A stretch of DNA of 64,000 bases from Argentina anserina (lineage: Eukaryota > Streptophyta > Magnoliopsida > Rosales > Rosaceae), in NCBI RefSeq assembly GCF_933775445.1, contig NC_065877.1, positions 19,034,001 to 19,098,000 on the forward strand. Reading direction: 5' to 3'. Positions 1-12,124 of the stretch are shown here, in pieces; position 1 is the first letter of the stretch, and each line of letters starts with the position of its first letter. Under the pieces are notes generated by a model. It worked only from the letters and a program-made list of their open reading frames with translations, did not search any database and was not told the DNA's origin. The translations under genes and the position numbers were made by a program.

Positions 1-22
1 GAAGTAGATTAAAAAAATATTC

Positions 23-28
<6 letters not shown>

Positions 29-55
<27 letters not shown>
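29..55. repeat. (TA)n microsatellite
   Basis: A run of alternating T and A about 27 bases long in very AT-rich DNA. The rest of 1-790 is AT-rich and shows no coding feature that I can support. Confidence 0.9.
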
Positions 56-798
56 CAACCTCACTATATTTCTCTATTTTAATTAAATTATATAATAAAA
101 TATCATAACTAATTTCTTAATTATGAAAATAATTTATTTACTTGAAATAAGAATTTAATATAAAATCATAATACTTAAACATATAATAACAACCTCAAAT
201 CTAAAAATATAATTTCGGATTAAAAATTTAACTATTTGGATTGGAGACAATTGATGTTACATAAATGAATAATTTAACTTTTTTAAGACTAGCACTGGGG
301 CTATTTTAATATTTTCAGTTGGAGATAGCCTAAGACTACAATACAGAGTAAATCAACATCTCACTCCACAACAACATCAAAACAGTGACCAATAGTTGCC
401 GCATCATTTGCAACAAAAGTTATAGTCCTAGTTTTCTCCGTCTGCATCTTATACCAGTTGGCCTATAATAGTGGTGAGCATTTCCTAGCTTGCCAAAAAT
501 CGTCAGCCAACCAAGCTAGGTTTGTAATGGGTATTGGTTATAAACTTATAACATATAATAATATATGTATAGATTGTGGGCCTAAGAGCATTTTAAAAAC
601 ACGACTCAGAAACTTCTTGTTTTAATGTCAGGAAGAACCCACCGACCCCCGTTGATTCAAATGCAACGTTTGGGATACAGAGAGGAAATAGAAGTTATGC
701 CAATCAACCACATAACGATCGTTCATATCAAAATTAGTTATTCTATCAGCAACAAAAAGTCTTCTCTATAAATATGCCTAAAATGAATAAAAGAGAAA

Positions 799-1130
799 TC
801 ATAAGTGAGGTTTCATATATCCGCAACCGAAGATTTGATCCTCTTGGGCACCTCCACTTCTATGAAGTACACAATCTGTGAGCAATTTGGAATCTCCCTC
901 AACCAAAATGTGTAGAGAGTCGTAGAACCGAGCAGCATGTAAAGCATCCATGAGAGCTGTAGCTTCAGCGACAAGAACTGAAGCGGAACCAAGCTTTTTA
1001 GCAGCAACAAACACAAGATTACCCTATGAATTTCTAAAAAACAAATTCAATAGAAGATTATTTTTCTTTTCCGACAGAGCCATCAAAATGGATTTGAATT
1101 CGGTTGTTATCCGGAGGATTCCATTTGATC
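799..1130 (-). pseudogene. RNase H-like (RVT_3) domain fragment, decayed
   Basis: The minus strand reads like the RNase H domain found in plant non-LTR retrotransposons and in small RNase H-domain proteins. Around 1130-1075 it resembles the usual opening (W-PP-D...HFDGS). From about 1014 it continues with VFVAAKKLGSASVLVAEATA and then HILVEGDSKLLTDCV, which carries the E and D positions of the fold. There are a stop and a frame change between the two parts, and no reverse transcriptase is visible next to it. It is therefore read as a dead fragment; a LINE origin is likely but not proven. Confidence 0.7.
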
Positions 1131-1762
1131 TGAAAAGAAAATATTAGAAACTTTGGGATGAGAAACCTTCAGCTTGGCCTTGCAATAATTAGTTCCCATC
1201 ATAGCAGCCCCAAAAAGGGATTTAAGTTGGGGAGGAACTGAACACTCAAAAGTTCAAAACCATTTGGGGAAACATGCATGTAAATATATGCTAACACAAC
1301 TGGGCTCCAGACCAACACAGGTAAACCGTAAACAAATCAAGATGACTCCGACAAGACAAGCGGTAGACCAAGGTCGACTACTAATGTGAAGAGCGCTATT
1401 TACTCCTAAAAGAACTGGGAAATAAAGAAGGATCCTGACATGTTTGTTAAATATTAGCATTTTGCAGGTAGGAGAGTATAACTGTATGTCTGTATCAGTT
1501 TGGAAAAACTAGAAATGTTCAAGATCTTGGAACCATAAACCCAGAAAGCTTCAAATTCCCCTTCAAGTGATCCTACACTTTCTACAAACATAACTGCAAT
1601 AAACCATAATTAACCTTTCCTTGCAACTTAATTTATATGATCCGATGATACATTTCCATAAGCTCTCATCATATTTGGCTCACTGCTACAATAAATCAAT
1701 GGTACGTACACTACTGCAGGAGAACTAGTTACACAAGATTGTTATGAAAGCTCGACAATTTT
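1131..1762. other. non-coding spacer and likely 3' UTR of the small minus-strand gene
   Basis: No supported coding feature. The part next to 1763 should hold the 3' untranslated region and polyadenylation site of the minus-strand gene; I cannot place the cleavage site from sequence alone. Confidence 0.4.
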
Positions 1763-2101
1763 TTACCGCTTTTTGGGCCGTTTGTTACTAACTTTTTCAC
1801 TCAGAGAATGATTTTTATCCAGCGAGGGTGTTTTCTTATACTCATTGCTTTCATCATCTTCAGTGTCATCACTATTTTTTTCTTCATCACTAGTGCTATC
1901 ATCTGAATCATCTCCACTACTGCTATCTCTCACTCGTCCTATCACAGGCTGGTAACCAGAAATTGCAGCTTCTGCAGCAGCCACAGCTTCAGGAGTTTGA
2001 AGATCAACAACACCCAATAGACAATCCTGTAAATATAAGAGTGCGCCAGGAGTCAGTTACAGATCCAATAGAATCAATAATGAGAGCACTGTGTGTGTGT
2101 G

Positions 2102-2137
<36 letters not shown>

Positions 2138-3791
2138 ACACTAATGATTTGAGATTCATCTCCGGTGAGCACTTGGATGTCATACTTTTCTGGATTATCA
2201 TAATTCAGAAAATGAGAAAAAAAATGATTCAAAAAAGATACAGAATCTAGCATTGATTGCAAGTTGAATATGCTAACCTTTGCATCAAGCTGCAATTTTT
2301 CATTAGCTTCTGACATGGCTCCCAAGAAATTTCTCATTCTTCCCAACACTGCCAGATAAACAAACAAATGAGCAGCTTGTTCCAAAGTTAATTTAATACA
2401 GTATACACAAACGGATAGCCGATACAGCTACAGAACATGATAAACAGCACCTCACAAAGTTTCAGCTAATAGAAACAGAGGAGAGACCATTCGAAAATTT
2501 AATAATCCCCACCCTAAACACACACACACACACACACACAAATACACATCCCAAAATCATAAATTTTGATGTCAAAATGTTCCCCGCTCTCGTACATTTT
2601 CTCAAGTCTAATCTGTGAACGGATGCTAAGGGGCAATATTTTAACCTTGTTGGAAATCTCCATGGGGCTAAATTTAACTGTCTTTTATATGAAAATTATA
2701 ATCATCAATAACCTAAATGAAGCATTATATATTAGTGAAGATGCAAAGGCATCTCCAACTATTCTTTTGATAGAGCAAATCCAAATGGAGAAGAACCTTT
2801 AATAGAAGGTACGGGTTCTTCTGAGCCCTAATGGAGGACACAGTCCACATGGGTACCCATTGAAACCCGAGATTATTACACTGTAATATCTGAACCTCTT
2901 AACAGCATGAGTTTCATTCATAGAGGATAACACAATACTTAACACCAATTCAGTATTTGAAGGTCTAGAGAGTAGGGTTTGTTGTTGTTGTAGTTGTATT
3001 TTGAGGAGGTCTGCTCTGTTCTATTTTGAACCTTGTCCTTTTTGATGGAGATAAAGCTCCTCATCAATTTTAAGGCTTACCTCAATTAAAAAAGCTGTTT
3101 TGTTATCTATCTGAAGGATGGAGCCCTAGCTTCATATGCAGAGATACTACTGAAATTGCTGCTATATGTGAGTCAGAATGTGGGAGCTGTATGACAAGTT
3201 ATGTTATCCTTCAGAAGAAAGAAGAAGAAGAAGAAGAAGAAGAAGAGGAAAAAAAAAAAAGAATGTTGTGTTCAACCTTGACACACAATGTCAGGATCTG
3301 AGCTCCATCTCAACAACACACACCAGTTTGTTCATTTGTATTGGTTTGGACTACTGCTAGACTGAGCACAGACAGACCAAAGTATTCCTCTCTGTGTATT
3401 GTATCCGACTAGTGAATTGGAAGACATTAAGGGACACTCAATGCGATTGTTCCTAAAGTAGTTTGATATGTAAACAAGAAAAAAAAACTTCAAGAGTAGG
3501 CAATCTATGAAACATGGCTAAATCTCATAATAGAGAAATTCTAATCCAATTTTGAGCTAATCTAGCTTTAACACATGAAAAAAAAAACTATAGAACATTC
3601 TGTCCAATATCTCAGAACATGATTATTGCCAATAAAACAAAAGAAGAGAGTCTTCCGGAGGCAAGAAGATAGTGAGCACTATATAACCAAAACAAAATTA
3701 AAAACAAACCCAATTTGAATTGAAAAATAGGAACAAGGCAACTAGACTCACACTGGCTTTTGGGAGGAGGAGCAATGATGGGCTTCTTCAT
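1763..3791 (-). CDS. small acidic-tailed protein, NOPCHAP1/DUF4598-like (three coding exons)
   Basis: The coding exons on the minus strand are 3791-3752, 2348-2278 and 2026-1763, giving 124 residues. Every junction has GT-AG borders (donor AGT|GTGAGT, acceptor GGCAG|T, donor AAG|GTTAGC, acceptor TTACAG|GA) and the frame is kept across them. The N-terminal half contains the helical stretch LLGRMRNFLGAMSEANEKL; the C-terminal half is very acidic and Ser-rich (roughly residues 62-95) and ends in a basic NKRPKKR tail. This arrangement fits the family of human NOPCHAP1 (C12orf45), a chaperone that links NOP58 to the R2TP complex during box C/D snoRNP assembly. The match is from memory of the family pattern, so the function is an inference. 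The start is the first ATG that joins the reading frame; an acceptor (TTGCAG) at 3836 implies a leader intron. Confidence 0.7.
2091..2134. repeat. compound (GT)n(GA)n microsatellite
   Basis: A (GT) run passes directly into a (GA) run, inside the second intron of the small minus-strand gene. Ser-Leu-rich reading frames over it are artefacts of the repeat. Confidence 0.95.
2519..2540. repeat. (CA)n microsatellite
   Basis: About eleven CA units inside the first coding intron of the small minus-strand gene. The rest of that intron (2349-3751) shows no gene. Confidence 0.9.
3215..3246. repeat. (GAA)n microsatellite
   Basis: A GAA/AGA trinucleotide run followed by an A-rich tract, within the same intron. 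It creates a false Arg-rich reading frame. Confidence 0.9.
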
Positions 3792-3835
3792 TTATCCAGC
3801 CTGGGCCCCATTTTTACAAACAAGTAGTGTGGATT
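3770..3835 (-). promoter_or_regulatory. short upstream ORF overlapping the start codon of the NOPCHAP1-like gene
   Basis: In the exon that starts after the acceptor at 3836, an earlier ATG opens a seven-codon reading frame in a different phase. Its TGA stop overlaps the main start (the context is TAAATGAAG). Overlap of this kind can lower or couple translation of the main frame. The bases are directly visible; the regulatory role is inference. Confidence 0.4.
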
Positions 3836-3894
3836 CTGCAAGCAAATTCAAACACAGAGAATTCAGAATTTGGTAAGATTGAGAGCTCTGAACA

Positions 3895-3899
<5 letters not shown>

Positions 3900-3933
<34 letters not shown>
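3900..3933. repeat. (GA)n microsatellite
   Basis: A perfect GA run upstream of the exon that carries the start codon, probably inside a leader intron. Confidence 0.95.
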
Positions 3934-3934
<1 letters not shown>

Positions 3935-5572
3935 CAGTGGTGATATTGAAAATTTGTTGTGCTCCAACTGCAAAAGGTCTTTGCTTGTAGTTCCCATTTT
4001 CCTCCTTAAAGACCTGTGAAATTCGCTGTTATTAGATTGAATGAAAACTTAGTAAACAAAGCCCTTAGTAAGACATGTAAATTGAGTCAAATGTACTCCA
4101 TGTAGTTCTTAGCAAAGTAGCAGCTCTTGTATCAAGGTGTCACGAGTTCACTACTTGTAATTTCTACACATGATGAACATAAGTTGAACTAAAGTGAAAA
4201 TTTAAAGCAGATCCCCTTCTTCACCTACCAAAATAAGTTCTCAAGTTATCTCATACCTCTAAATGAACTATATCAACGTGACAAGTCAAATTATACTGAA
4301 TTGTACAAAGCTCTGTCCAATTTTATACCATCAGATCCTGAACTGAAGTCCTAGTTGGTTGCAATTCAGAGTCTGATCAGAATGATCTACATATCTTCAC
4401 TGAAACCCAGATTGTTACTAGGCCCATTAAAACCTCATGTCATTCCTAAGCCAACTCTACCAATTTGTTTCTCAAAACAAGTCTCTATTTTGAACTCCTT
4501 AGTTGTAAAGAATTGCCAAAATAGACTAAAAAGCATAAAGTATCTTTAATAAACCAAAACGTAGACAAACAAGAAAAAAGCATCAGCAGAAGAACCCAAA
4601 GACACAGCAATCAGAAGCAAGACAACCATATCCTCTGGCATTGGAAAAAATATATCAGTAGAATATGGCATTGGACTGGATAAAGGAGAAGAATCTGAAT
4701 TCTTCTCTAACCTTTTTAAATCAAGAATTTGGTGAGCTTGGGAGAGCGGCAGCAGAGCAAGGAGAGCGGTGTGCACAAAACGTAATTATTTTTAATCTTC
4801 GAGGGGCAGTGTTAGATAATTTGAAAATTCAATAAGACTTTGCTACTGCATAGGTTTTATAAATATGCACTACTTCTGCTTCTGCATACGTTCAGCACAT
4901 TCATATTGTTTTAGAGATATGAACTTTGATGTTGCTGATCAAATAATAAGGTTGCTACTATTGCTACTACCTTATGATAGTTTTGTGGGTTTGATGACTT
5001 TAATTACTTTTTATTTGATCCTTCTCTATTAGAGATGGAAAAAAGACTGATTAATGCCAGAGATTGATGTGATCTTGGTTCTTTAATCCCCTTGCTGATT
5101 TAGATATGAAACCAAAAAGAAAGAACTATTACACCTGACAATTTTGCACGAGAAACTTTCACCATTCCCACTTATCAAACAAATACTAATCTGAATGCTC
5201 TGGAATAAAGCAGAAGAACATGGCATGTTTCTTCCAAAAGCTAAACCAACATCTTGAACACAATTTTTCGTTTTAGCTTGCAATGTCGATGGAGATAGAA
5301 TTCATGAATGTAAAAGCAACACATTAACAAGGAAGACATGTCGAACATGTAGAACATGAATATTGAGTTGCAACTACTGGCTTGACATAAACAAGCATAT
5401 TGAGAATATGAAAAACACTGAACCTAAAACATACCCAGAAGGACAGATGGAGAACAGAGCTGGAGAGTTGATCCTTGCCTTATAACAAAACAACAAACCC
5501 AATCGATCCCATGACGATGATGATATATTACCCAGGAAATATATATGTAAAGAATAGCTAAAGGAGACCAAC
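3934..5572. other. probable leader intron / upstream non-coding region
   Basis: No supported coding sequence. If the candidate first exon at 5573-5685 is real, this stretch is a 5' UTR intron of about 1.7 kb belonging to the minus-strand gene. A short minus-strand reading frame at 4546-4776 with a hydrophobic end has no recognisable family and is not called. Confidence 0.35.
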
Positions 5573-5685
5573 CTGGGTATTCGGAAAGACTCTCAGGGCG
5601 TGCTCCTTAGCCGTAGTTGGACATGAATTTCGTTGGAGATATGGTGGCGGCGTGCTGGTGCGGCTCAACTGAACATGTTAAAACT
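5573..5685 (-). other. candidate non-coding first exon of the NOPCHAP1-like gene
   Basis: On the minus strand this GC-richer block ends in a good donor (CCCAG|GTTGGT), and a good acceptor lies at 3836 next to the start-codon exon. It contains a five-codon upstream frame (ATG TCC AAC TAC GGC TAA). No long coding frame opens with ATG. It looks like a 5' UTR exon, but only transcript data could confirm it. Confidence 0.35.
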
Positions 5686-5689
5686 AACT

Positions 5690-7190
5690 TATCATATGAC
5701 TGCTCTGTTAAAAGTAAACAAGTTATTACCATCCCTATCAATCATGGTCAAGATTTTGAGACTTTGAACATATGAGTAAGCTATGAATAATTTCCAGATC
5801 AATTCGTTATTGTTCTATTGACACCTTCAAATGCAATGTCCCTTTCACTCCATTTGTTTTCCTTCAATTTATATTTGAGTCTTTTGACCACTCAACCAAC
5901 TAAAATGAGTATTCTTAAAATGACTTATACGACCGAGAGTGTTTTCCTTACTTCAACGGTGCACACTAGCATAATTTTAATTCTCTGTTTGACACGTAGA
6001 TTTTTGAGTTTTTATTAAACTAATGTTTTGTTTCAATTTTCCATTTTTATCTCTTTTAAAATTAGTTTCTCTCTCTTCAACCTTCAAATCAAGCGTCGGA
6101 TTTAATGGCTGCCTCAATGATTTCGGTGATGCCAGTGTGATCTTATTCATCGTTGAACTTCCATTCTTTCTTTAATTTGTAGCTATCTAATATCTAATTC
6201 TAACTTGTGTAATATATCTCCAAAACACCCAAGAAGATTGAGAATTATCTCAATCTAATATGTTGAAAAACCAATCCAAGTGAGACAGGATCAGTATGCA
6301 TCCCAGACTCCGAGTTTGGCATGCAGCCTTTGTGCTATTTTCTTTATCTTTACCCTTAATATTGAAGAGGAGAGATCGAATGAATTAGTTAAATGAAAAA
6401 CATGAAACCAAAGGTGTTTTTTTTAATGAAACAAACCGTGGGCAATGCTTTGGGAAATATTGGACCCCTTCATGCATGTTGTTGGAGTCTTGAAGACATT
6501 ACCTCAAAGATCAAATTTGTTGATGGGTCATTCTTGGATAGATTTTCAAAAGTATTGCAAACATGGATCCAAATCATCCAACGATACAATCTCTCACGGC
6601 CTTTCTCACCAACCACCCTATTGCATAGCTAAAGTCACACAGGGGTGATCCGGATTAGGCTCGAGTCCATCAAATTCAATGTCTTTTTCTGGCGAAATTT
6701 GTTTATTCGAGAATTGATGCAGATACAGGCGTCCAGATAAAGAAGAACAAGTTGGATCATGTAAGGAAGAAACCGATGGAAAAGAGGAGGGTAAAAGAGT
6801 AAAATTGATGCAATGATTAGATAGTGCAAACTACGTGTCACATGCACAATGGTAGGTATCCAAACACTGGAAATATGGAAGGTGCATACAATCGGTTTCC
6901 TATATGACTTTACCAAATGACTTTTGTTTAGGTTATACTTATTTTTGTTTTTGGGTACTAGAACACTCAAATGACTTTACCAGCTACCATTTTTAAATGA
7001 TCTTACTGATAGCTAGAGATGGTATGATCAGGATGTTGATGTTCTTTTGAAAGCATTAACTTAATTAAGTACCTACGTGTTTATCTTCACTTTGTGGACT
7101 TGTGGTATGTAAGATTATCGATGCAATTGATAGATTTCTTGAGTTTGTAATGAGGATTTCCAGAGTGCTTCTGTTAGGACCATTATGTCA
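5690..7190. other. intergenic DNA without supported feature
   Basis: AT-rich sequence with only short, unrelated reading frames (for example 6393-6632 plus and 6635-6970 minus) that match no family I recognise. Confidence 0.4.
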
Positions 7191-7191
7191 C

Positions 7192-7942
7192 TTGGGGTAC
7201 ATTTGTTTCCCCCAACTGTCTAATTTCAGACTAAGTCTATGCTTACTCTCCGGACTGTGCTAACTCGGATTAGGATACAACAATTCCTGACTCATGTTTG
7301 GTGCAGTCTTGGACTAACGAACACCCCCTGCTGATGCTGACGTAATCACACCCAATTATATCTTCTTCTTCCTCCCAAACTCCATCCCTGCTACTGATGC
7401 CAAACCCCCAACCTCTCCCACACATTCCATCCCTGCCGCCCGCCACCATCGCAAAAACCCTTCATGTGACCAACCCAGCCAAAAAATCGAATTAAACTAG
7501 CTAAATGGACAAAATCAAAACCAAAAAAATAAAATCGGCATGAAATTATACGAAATTCCAACCTTGGCTACTTGAATCATCGAGTCAAAAACCTGTCGGC
7601 AACTCCCGAGGCTCAAATAAAACTACATTCACTGAATCAAGTCATCAAGTCGAAAGTCGAAAACCTCTTGGCAACTCCCAAGCCAGACGGTGAGGGAGGG
7701 ACTGTGACTGCTTGAGCTTGACGGCCTTGAGTCTGCGGACGACGTTAGATTGGGCGGCAGAGGAAGGCGGAGGGCGACATCAGTAAAAGGAGGAGTGTGT
7801 GTGGGGGGTTTGTTTGGTGCAGCGAAGAATTGGGGGCAGGGAGTTAAAGTCAGAGATTTAGGAGGGGACCATTAGAGTTTTCAAATTGGAGTTGTCTTTG
7901 AAGGGAGTGGAGGCCGGTTTGAACTGTGACAATAACAATGAA

Positions 7943-7979
<37 letters not shown>

Positions 7980-8155
7980 TTGCCCAGTCCGCCCGAATTC
8001 GACGCCTCTCCACAATCCAAAAAATTGCCAACACGCAGATTAGCTAATCTCATTAAAGCTAATCCTGTGTTTTGCTAAACAAAGATTTCAGACTAACTTT
8101 TTGGACTATGGAGTCCAATCCCAGCTAATCCTCCATAATAAACGTGCCTTTGTTA
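7192..8155. mobile_element. possible PIF/Harbinger-like MITE
   Basis: The left edge reads GGGTACATTTGTTT. The right edge, read from the other strand, gives GGCACGTTTATT followed by a GGATTAG motif that also occurs near the left edge. These resemble the GGGC-TGTTTGTTT ends of PIF/Harbinger MITEs. The inverted ends are imperfect and no clean three-base target duplication is seen, so the boundaries and class are tentative. The interior has CT-rich stretches and a GA microsatellite but no gene. Confidence 0.3.
7946..7976. repeat. (GA)n microsatellite
   Basis: A perfect GA run inside the possible MITE. Confidence 0.95.
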
Positions 8156-8399
8156 CTTTGGGATAATTATACTGTGGGCTGCTGGGTTTATGCTAGGCTT
8201 TACCGTTTGGATACATGTTGACCCTAATGTTGTAATCGGGTAGGGTTCTAGAGCTGAATGTTGGATCATAATTCTCATATATTCTAATGCCCTAAAACAT
8301 GGAATTTACTTATTCTATGTGCTTCATTTAATTTAGACTAATTCATTTCTATGTTTTGTAGAATATCTTAACAAGAAGAGAAAAATATGAAATTCCGGC

Positions 8400-10441
8400 A
8401 ATTTTCCGAGCACCACCACTTTTGGTGGTGACATACATTTTCCGGCTAATTTTATGGTGGAGCAACATATTGTTCTATCACAACTATATCCATCTTTTTA
8501 GTTGAGATTTAACTACACTACTTTTCTCTCTTTTCCACAAAATCATGGCTCCTCATTGTCCAAAAATCCACACCTATATTATGCAAAAATCTGATTTGAT
8601 TTTGGGTGTAATCATCACCTATAGGTCCATCATTACCTAGCCATCCACTAACTTCCTCCTTTATCAGCCACTTCTTCCATGATCACCCACTTCCTCCATG
8701 ATCACCACTTCTTCTTTATCATCCACTTCTTCCATGATCATTCACTTTTTCCATGATCACTCACTTCCTTCCATGATCACCTACTTCCTCCTTTATCACC
8801 AACTTCTTCCATGATCACCCATTTTTCTCCTTTATCACTCACTTCTCCCATGGTCACACACTTCCTTCCATGATCACCCACTTCTTCCTTTATCACTCAC
8901 TTCTTCCATGATCACCCACTTCCTCTTTTATCACTCACTTCTTCCATGATCACCCACTTCCTCTTTTATCACTCACTTCCTCTTTTATCACTTACTTCTT
9001 CCATAACCAATCACCTCACTCACTACACCATTATCTCTCACTTTTCTCTACTTTTTCCACCACCATTATCCTCTACAAAAACCTCAATTACCACCACCAC
9101 AAAGAGGAAGAAGAGGAGGAGAGGGAGAGAACCAAGAGAAGAAAGGAAGAGAATCTTTCCATCTACCCATCTCATTCTAAAAACACAAAGTTTCATCACC
9201 TCATCATCCATTATTTTTGATACACCATCATCAAGCAAGGAGGAAGAAGAGGAGTCTAGCATCATTTGAAGATTTCCATCACCACCACCTTCATCACCAC
9301 TATGTCAAGTCCTCCATGAGTTCATCGACATCATCCTTAACTTGAGATTCACTAGTCACCTCTTTACTCTCTCTTTACTTTGATGTTCATAAACATGTTG
9401 AAGCTTGTGTATTTGGTTATGAGTGAGTAGTTAGTTTTTTGGGGCTAGGGTGAAAGCCCTAGCCAATCTTGTGTGATATTTATATAAATATTTTGTTTGA
9501 TGGACTTTTCATTAGCACTCTAATATGCTAGTTCAAAAGTTGAACATTCATGTTTAAACTAAATCAATTTGTGTATGATTGTTTGCCATGACATGATGAA
9601 TGATTAAGGCTTGATTAACCTTAGTTGTTTGAAACATGATAGCATATCATATGTGCATGTTAGAGTTGTGAACTACAATCACTTAGAGATAAGCATGGTT
9701 AGTTCGCATGATTTCTTCATCTCCAAACTTTATGCACTTATGGTAATGCATTTGATACTTAACCGGATTCATATGCATGACTTGAGTAGTTAAGTACTAC
9801 ACCAGAGAGGGGTTACTTGATACCAACAAAGGATATTGTCCCTTGTCATACCCGAGAGGGATACATGGAGAGAAATTGGTTAGTTAGAGTGACATCATTC
9901 AATTTAAAAACATCATTGTTCACAAAAGAAGCTAGAGGTGGAAACCTTAAGTACTAACTCCCATTCATTTCATCACATCTAGTTTAGCATAGTCTAGTTT
10001 ACATTTTAAGTAGTAATTTAGTTTTTAGAAGTAACTCCACATCCGAAAAAAATTTAAATCACTACACCATCTTGCATATATCCACCATGAATTTGGGTTC
10101 ACTTGTGAGCCTTGATTTGTGATTTGTGACTTGTACATTTACATATTCTTCTGACATCCCTTAGGTTCTCCTAGCTAGAGAGAGTTTTTCCAATCCCTTG
10201 GATACGACATCCCCTACTCACAATCCCACTACACTATAACTTGACCCTTATACTTGAGGGTGACTTTTGAGTCGACACTAAACAACTATATAAGGCAAGC
10301 TTCCTCTTTTGAATAAGGGAGGAAATGAATATCAAACTTGTTTAACTTAATTTATTTTATTTTTCTTTAATTTTCTATTTCAATTCCTTTATGTTCCTTT
10401 AATTACCATGTTTCAATCCTCGATATATTACGATCTTATCA
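8400..10441 (+). mobile_element. LTR-like block of a truncated retrotransposon
   Basis: The block ends in TATCA, directly before a primer-binding-like sequence at 10444. It carries LTR-style non-coding sequence, including phrases such as GGATACGACATCCCC near 10200. No second copy is present in the window, so the left border is only approximate and the element must be a truncated or solo remnant. It is called from its context with the primer site and the gag-like start downstream. Confidence 0.45.
8641..9004. repeat. TC-rich minisatellite (~20 / ~38-bp units)
   Basis: Two short modules alternate irregularly: one like TTCCATGATCACCCACTTCC and one like TCTTTTATCACTCACTTC. About ten imperfect copies lie head to tail. 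The last units (8880-8990) are the most alike, which suggests recent local expansion. Confidence 0.85.
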
Positions 10442-10443
10442 AT

Positions 10444-10457
10444 TGGTATGCAGAGCC
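10444..10457 (+). other. degenerate tRNA-iMet primer-binding site
   Basis: TGGTATGCAGAGCC differs by one inserted base from the TGGTATCAGAGCC primer site, complementary to initiator tRNA-Met, that plant Copia and some Gypsy elements use. It follows directly on the LTR-like block. A gag-like start (LAAMQQTIADYG in one frame) appears about 120 bases downstream and soon decays. Confidence 0.5.
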
Positions 10458-12124
10458 TAGTTCGATTGACTTCTCAACTCCCACTATTTCTGTCTCACTC
10501 TCCTCCGACCATTTTTATCCACCGCTGCCACCACATCCTTTTCCGGTAGTAGTAGTACATGATATCCTTAGTTAGCTTGCTGCCATGCAACAAACTATTG
10601 CCGATTATGGTAATAGTGCAAGGAGGCACTTCGTCACGCTTATGAATGTCTCTTTCACCCTTGACCACAAAAACGTATCTAGGAACTTAGTTTTGGAATT
10701 TCCTCTCACCCAACCAAACTGCTTTCCTTAGCAACAACTCTCCTCTTAGAACTTCCAAACCAAAAACTACCATGACCAAACACCTCTCCACCTACCCAAA
10801 CTAGTAACCAACAACTAAACTTCTAAACCACCAATCACAGTGACACTTCACTCCAAACCAAACACTAACACAAGAATTGAACTCAATTCACTTGACTCTC
10901 ACCAAAACCCACTTAATCAAGTCATGTGATTGACATTGGGATTTTTCCCAAATCAAAGCAACCAAAGGGTTAGCATCAAAGTTACCAAAACTATCTTGAA
11001 ACTTAAATGTGAGTCACAAACTCGCCTCTCAACTGGAAAACAAAAACAACACAGTAGCACACACACCCACACAACCGGCCAAACCACTCCAAACACCTCA
11101 CTACTCAACCTCACTTGCGTAAACCAAAACTAACTTCCAAACTCAACCTCGAGAGATCACTCTAACACTGTGGCATTTGCTGCCTGCCACTTCTAACTCA
11201 AATCACCCTTCACTTCCACCAAAACATCACCCCAAAACCCTCAAACTCTTCAAACTCACTAACACATTCAAATCTCCCATGAACACCAAATGTGCTCAAA
11301 ACATCAAAACCTCAACATGATTCTACAACTAGATAGAGGTTTCCTTACCCGCAACCAAGCTTGAAATGGCCGGAAAGTCGCCAAAAAACACTAAAATTGG
11401 CGGAACTGAAACCGGGTCGGCGGGTCAACTTCCAGCCTTTGATTCCCGCCGCTCAATGTAAATTGGTGCAAGCCACCAGCACAAGGAAGAGCGCACGAAG
11501 GAGGCGAATAGATCTGGGCTGGTCGCACAGCGTCGGAAAAGCCGGTTGGGTCGGCCAGGTCCGGGTCAAGTCAGACGAAGGTCTTTGTTTCTGAAGGAGA
11601 GAGAGGTACGGGGGAAAATAGATTAGGCTAAAATGATATTTGTGAGGTTACTGTTTCTCTCTCTTTCCTTTTTATACTCTTTCCAAATTAGAAACCAAAC
11701 TTCTGTTGCTAATTACTTCCACATATGACATTTGATTAAAGCGTGTCGCATGTCTACGAACTCGTATTGACGAGCTCTACAACTTTTGTGAAGGAAGTTT
11801 TTTTGTGAAACGAGCGACGTATTAAAATTCAACTTTTGAGTCAAATTAATTCAATTGAATAACGCGTTTTGGTTCACAAACCCTATTATACTTCGAACGG
11901 AGGCTATTTGAAAGACGTAGAATATGAATATAACTAAAATATCATTTCATTAATTTCTAAGGAATTACAAGAAATGACAATTGAAATTCGGGTTATTATA
12001 TAAAGACATTTTAATGGTTTGACTATGATATCACGGGTATGTACTCATTGTATCTCAATGCATGGTGGAACTTAGTACTATCATTCTGCTTGTGTCTTTG
12101 AAGTCTCCGTGACAAGACTATGAA
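10458..12124. other. decayed repeat-derived DNA, unclassified
   Basis: After a short gag-like start there is C/A-rich sequence with short open frames (10930-11133, 11361-11594) that match no family I know. The stretch around 11750-11950 has a transposon-remnant look, but I cannot assign a class. Confidence 0.3.

Noticed and set aside
4546..4776. Minus-strand 76-codon frame with a hydrophobic end
   Set aside because: No recognisable family, and it lies in what is probably a leader intron.
7850..8053. Minus-strand frame with Ser-Leu repeats
   Set aside because: The repeat is the translation of the GA microsatellite.
8641..9004. Regular repeats that might suggest a CRISPR-like array
   Set aside because: The units are contiguous and imperfect with no unique spacers, and the DNA is plant nuclear; it is a minisatellite.
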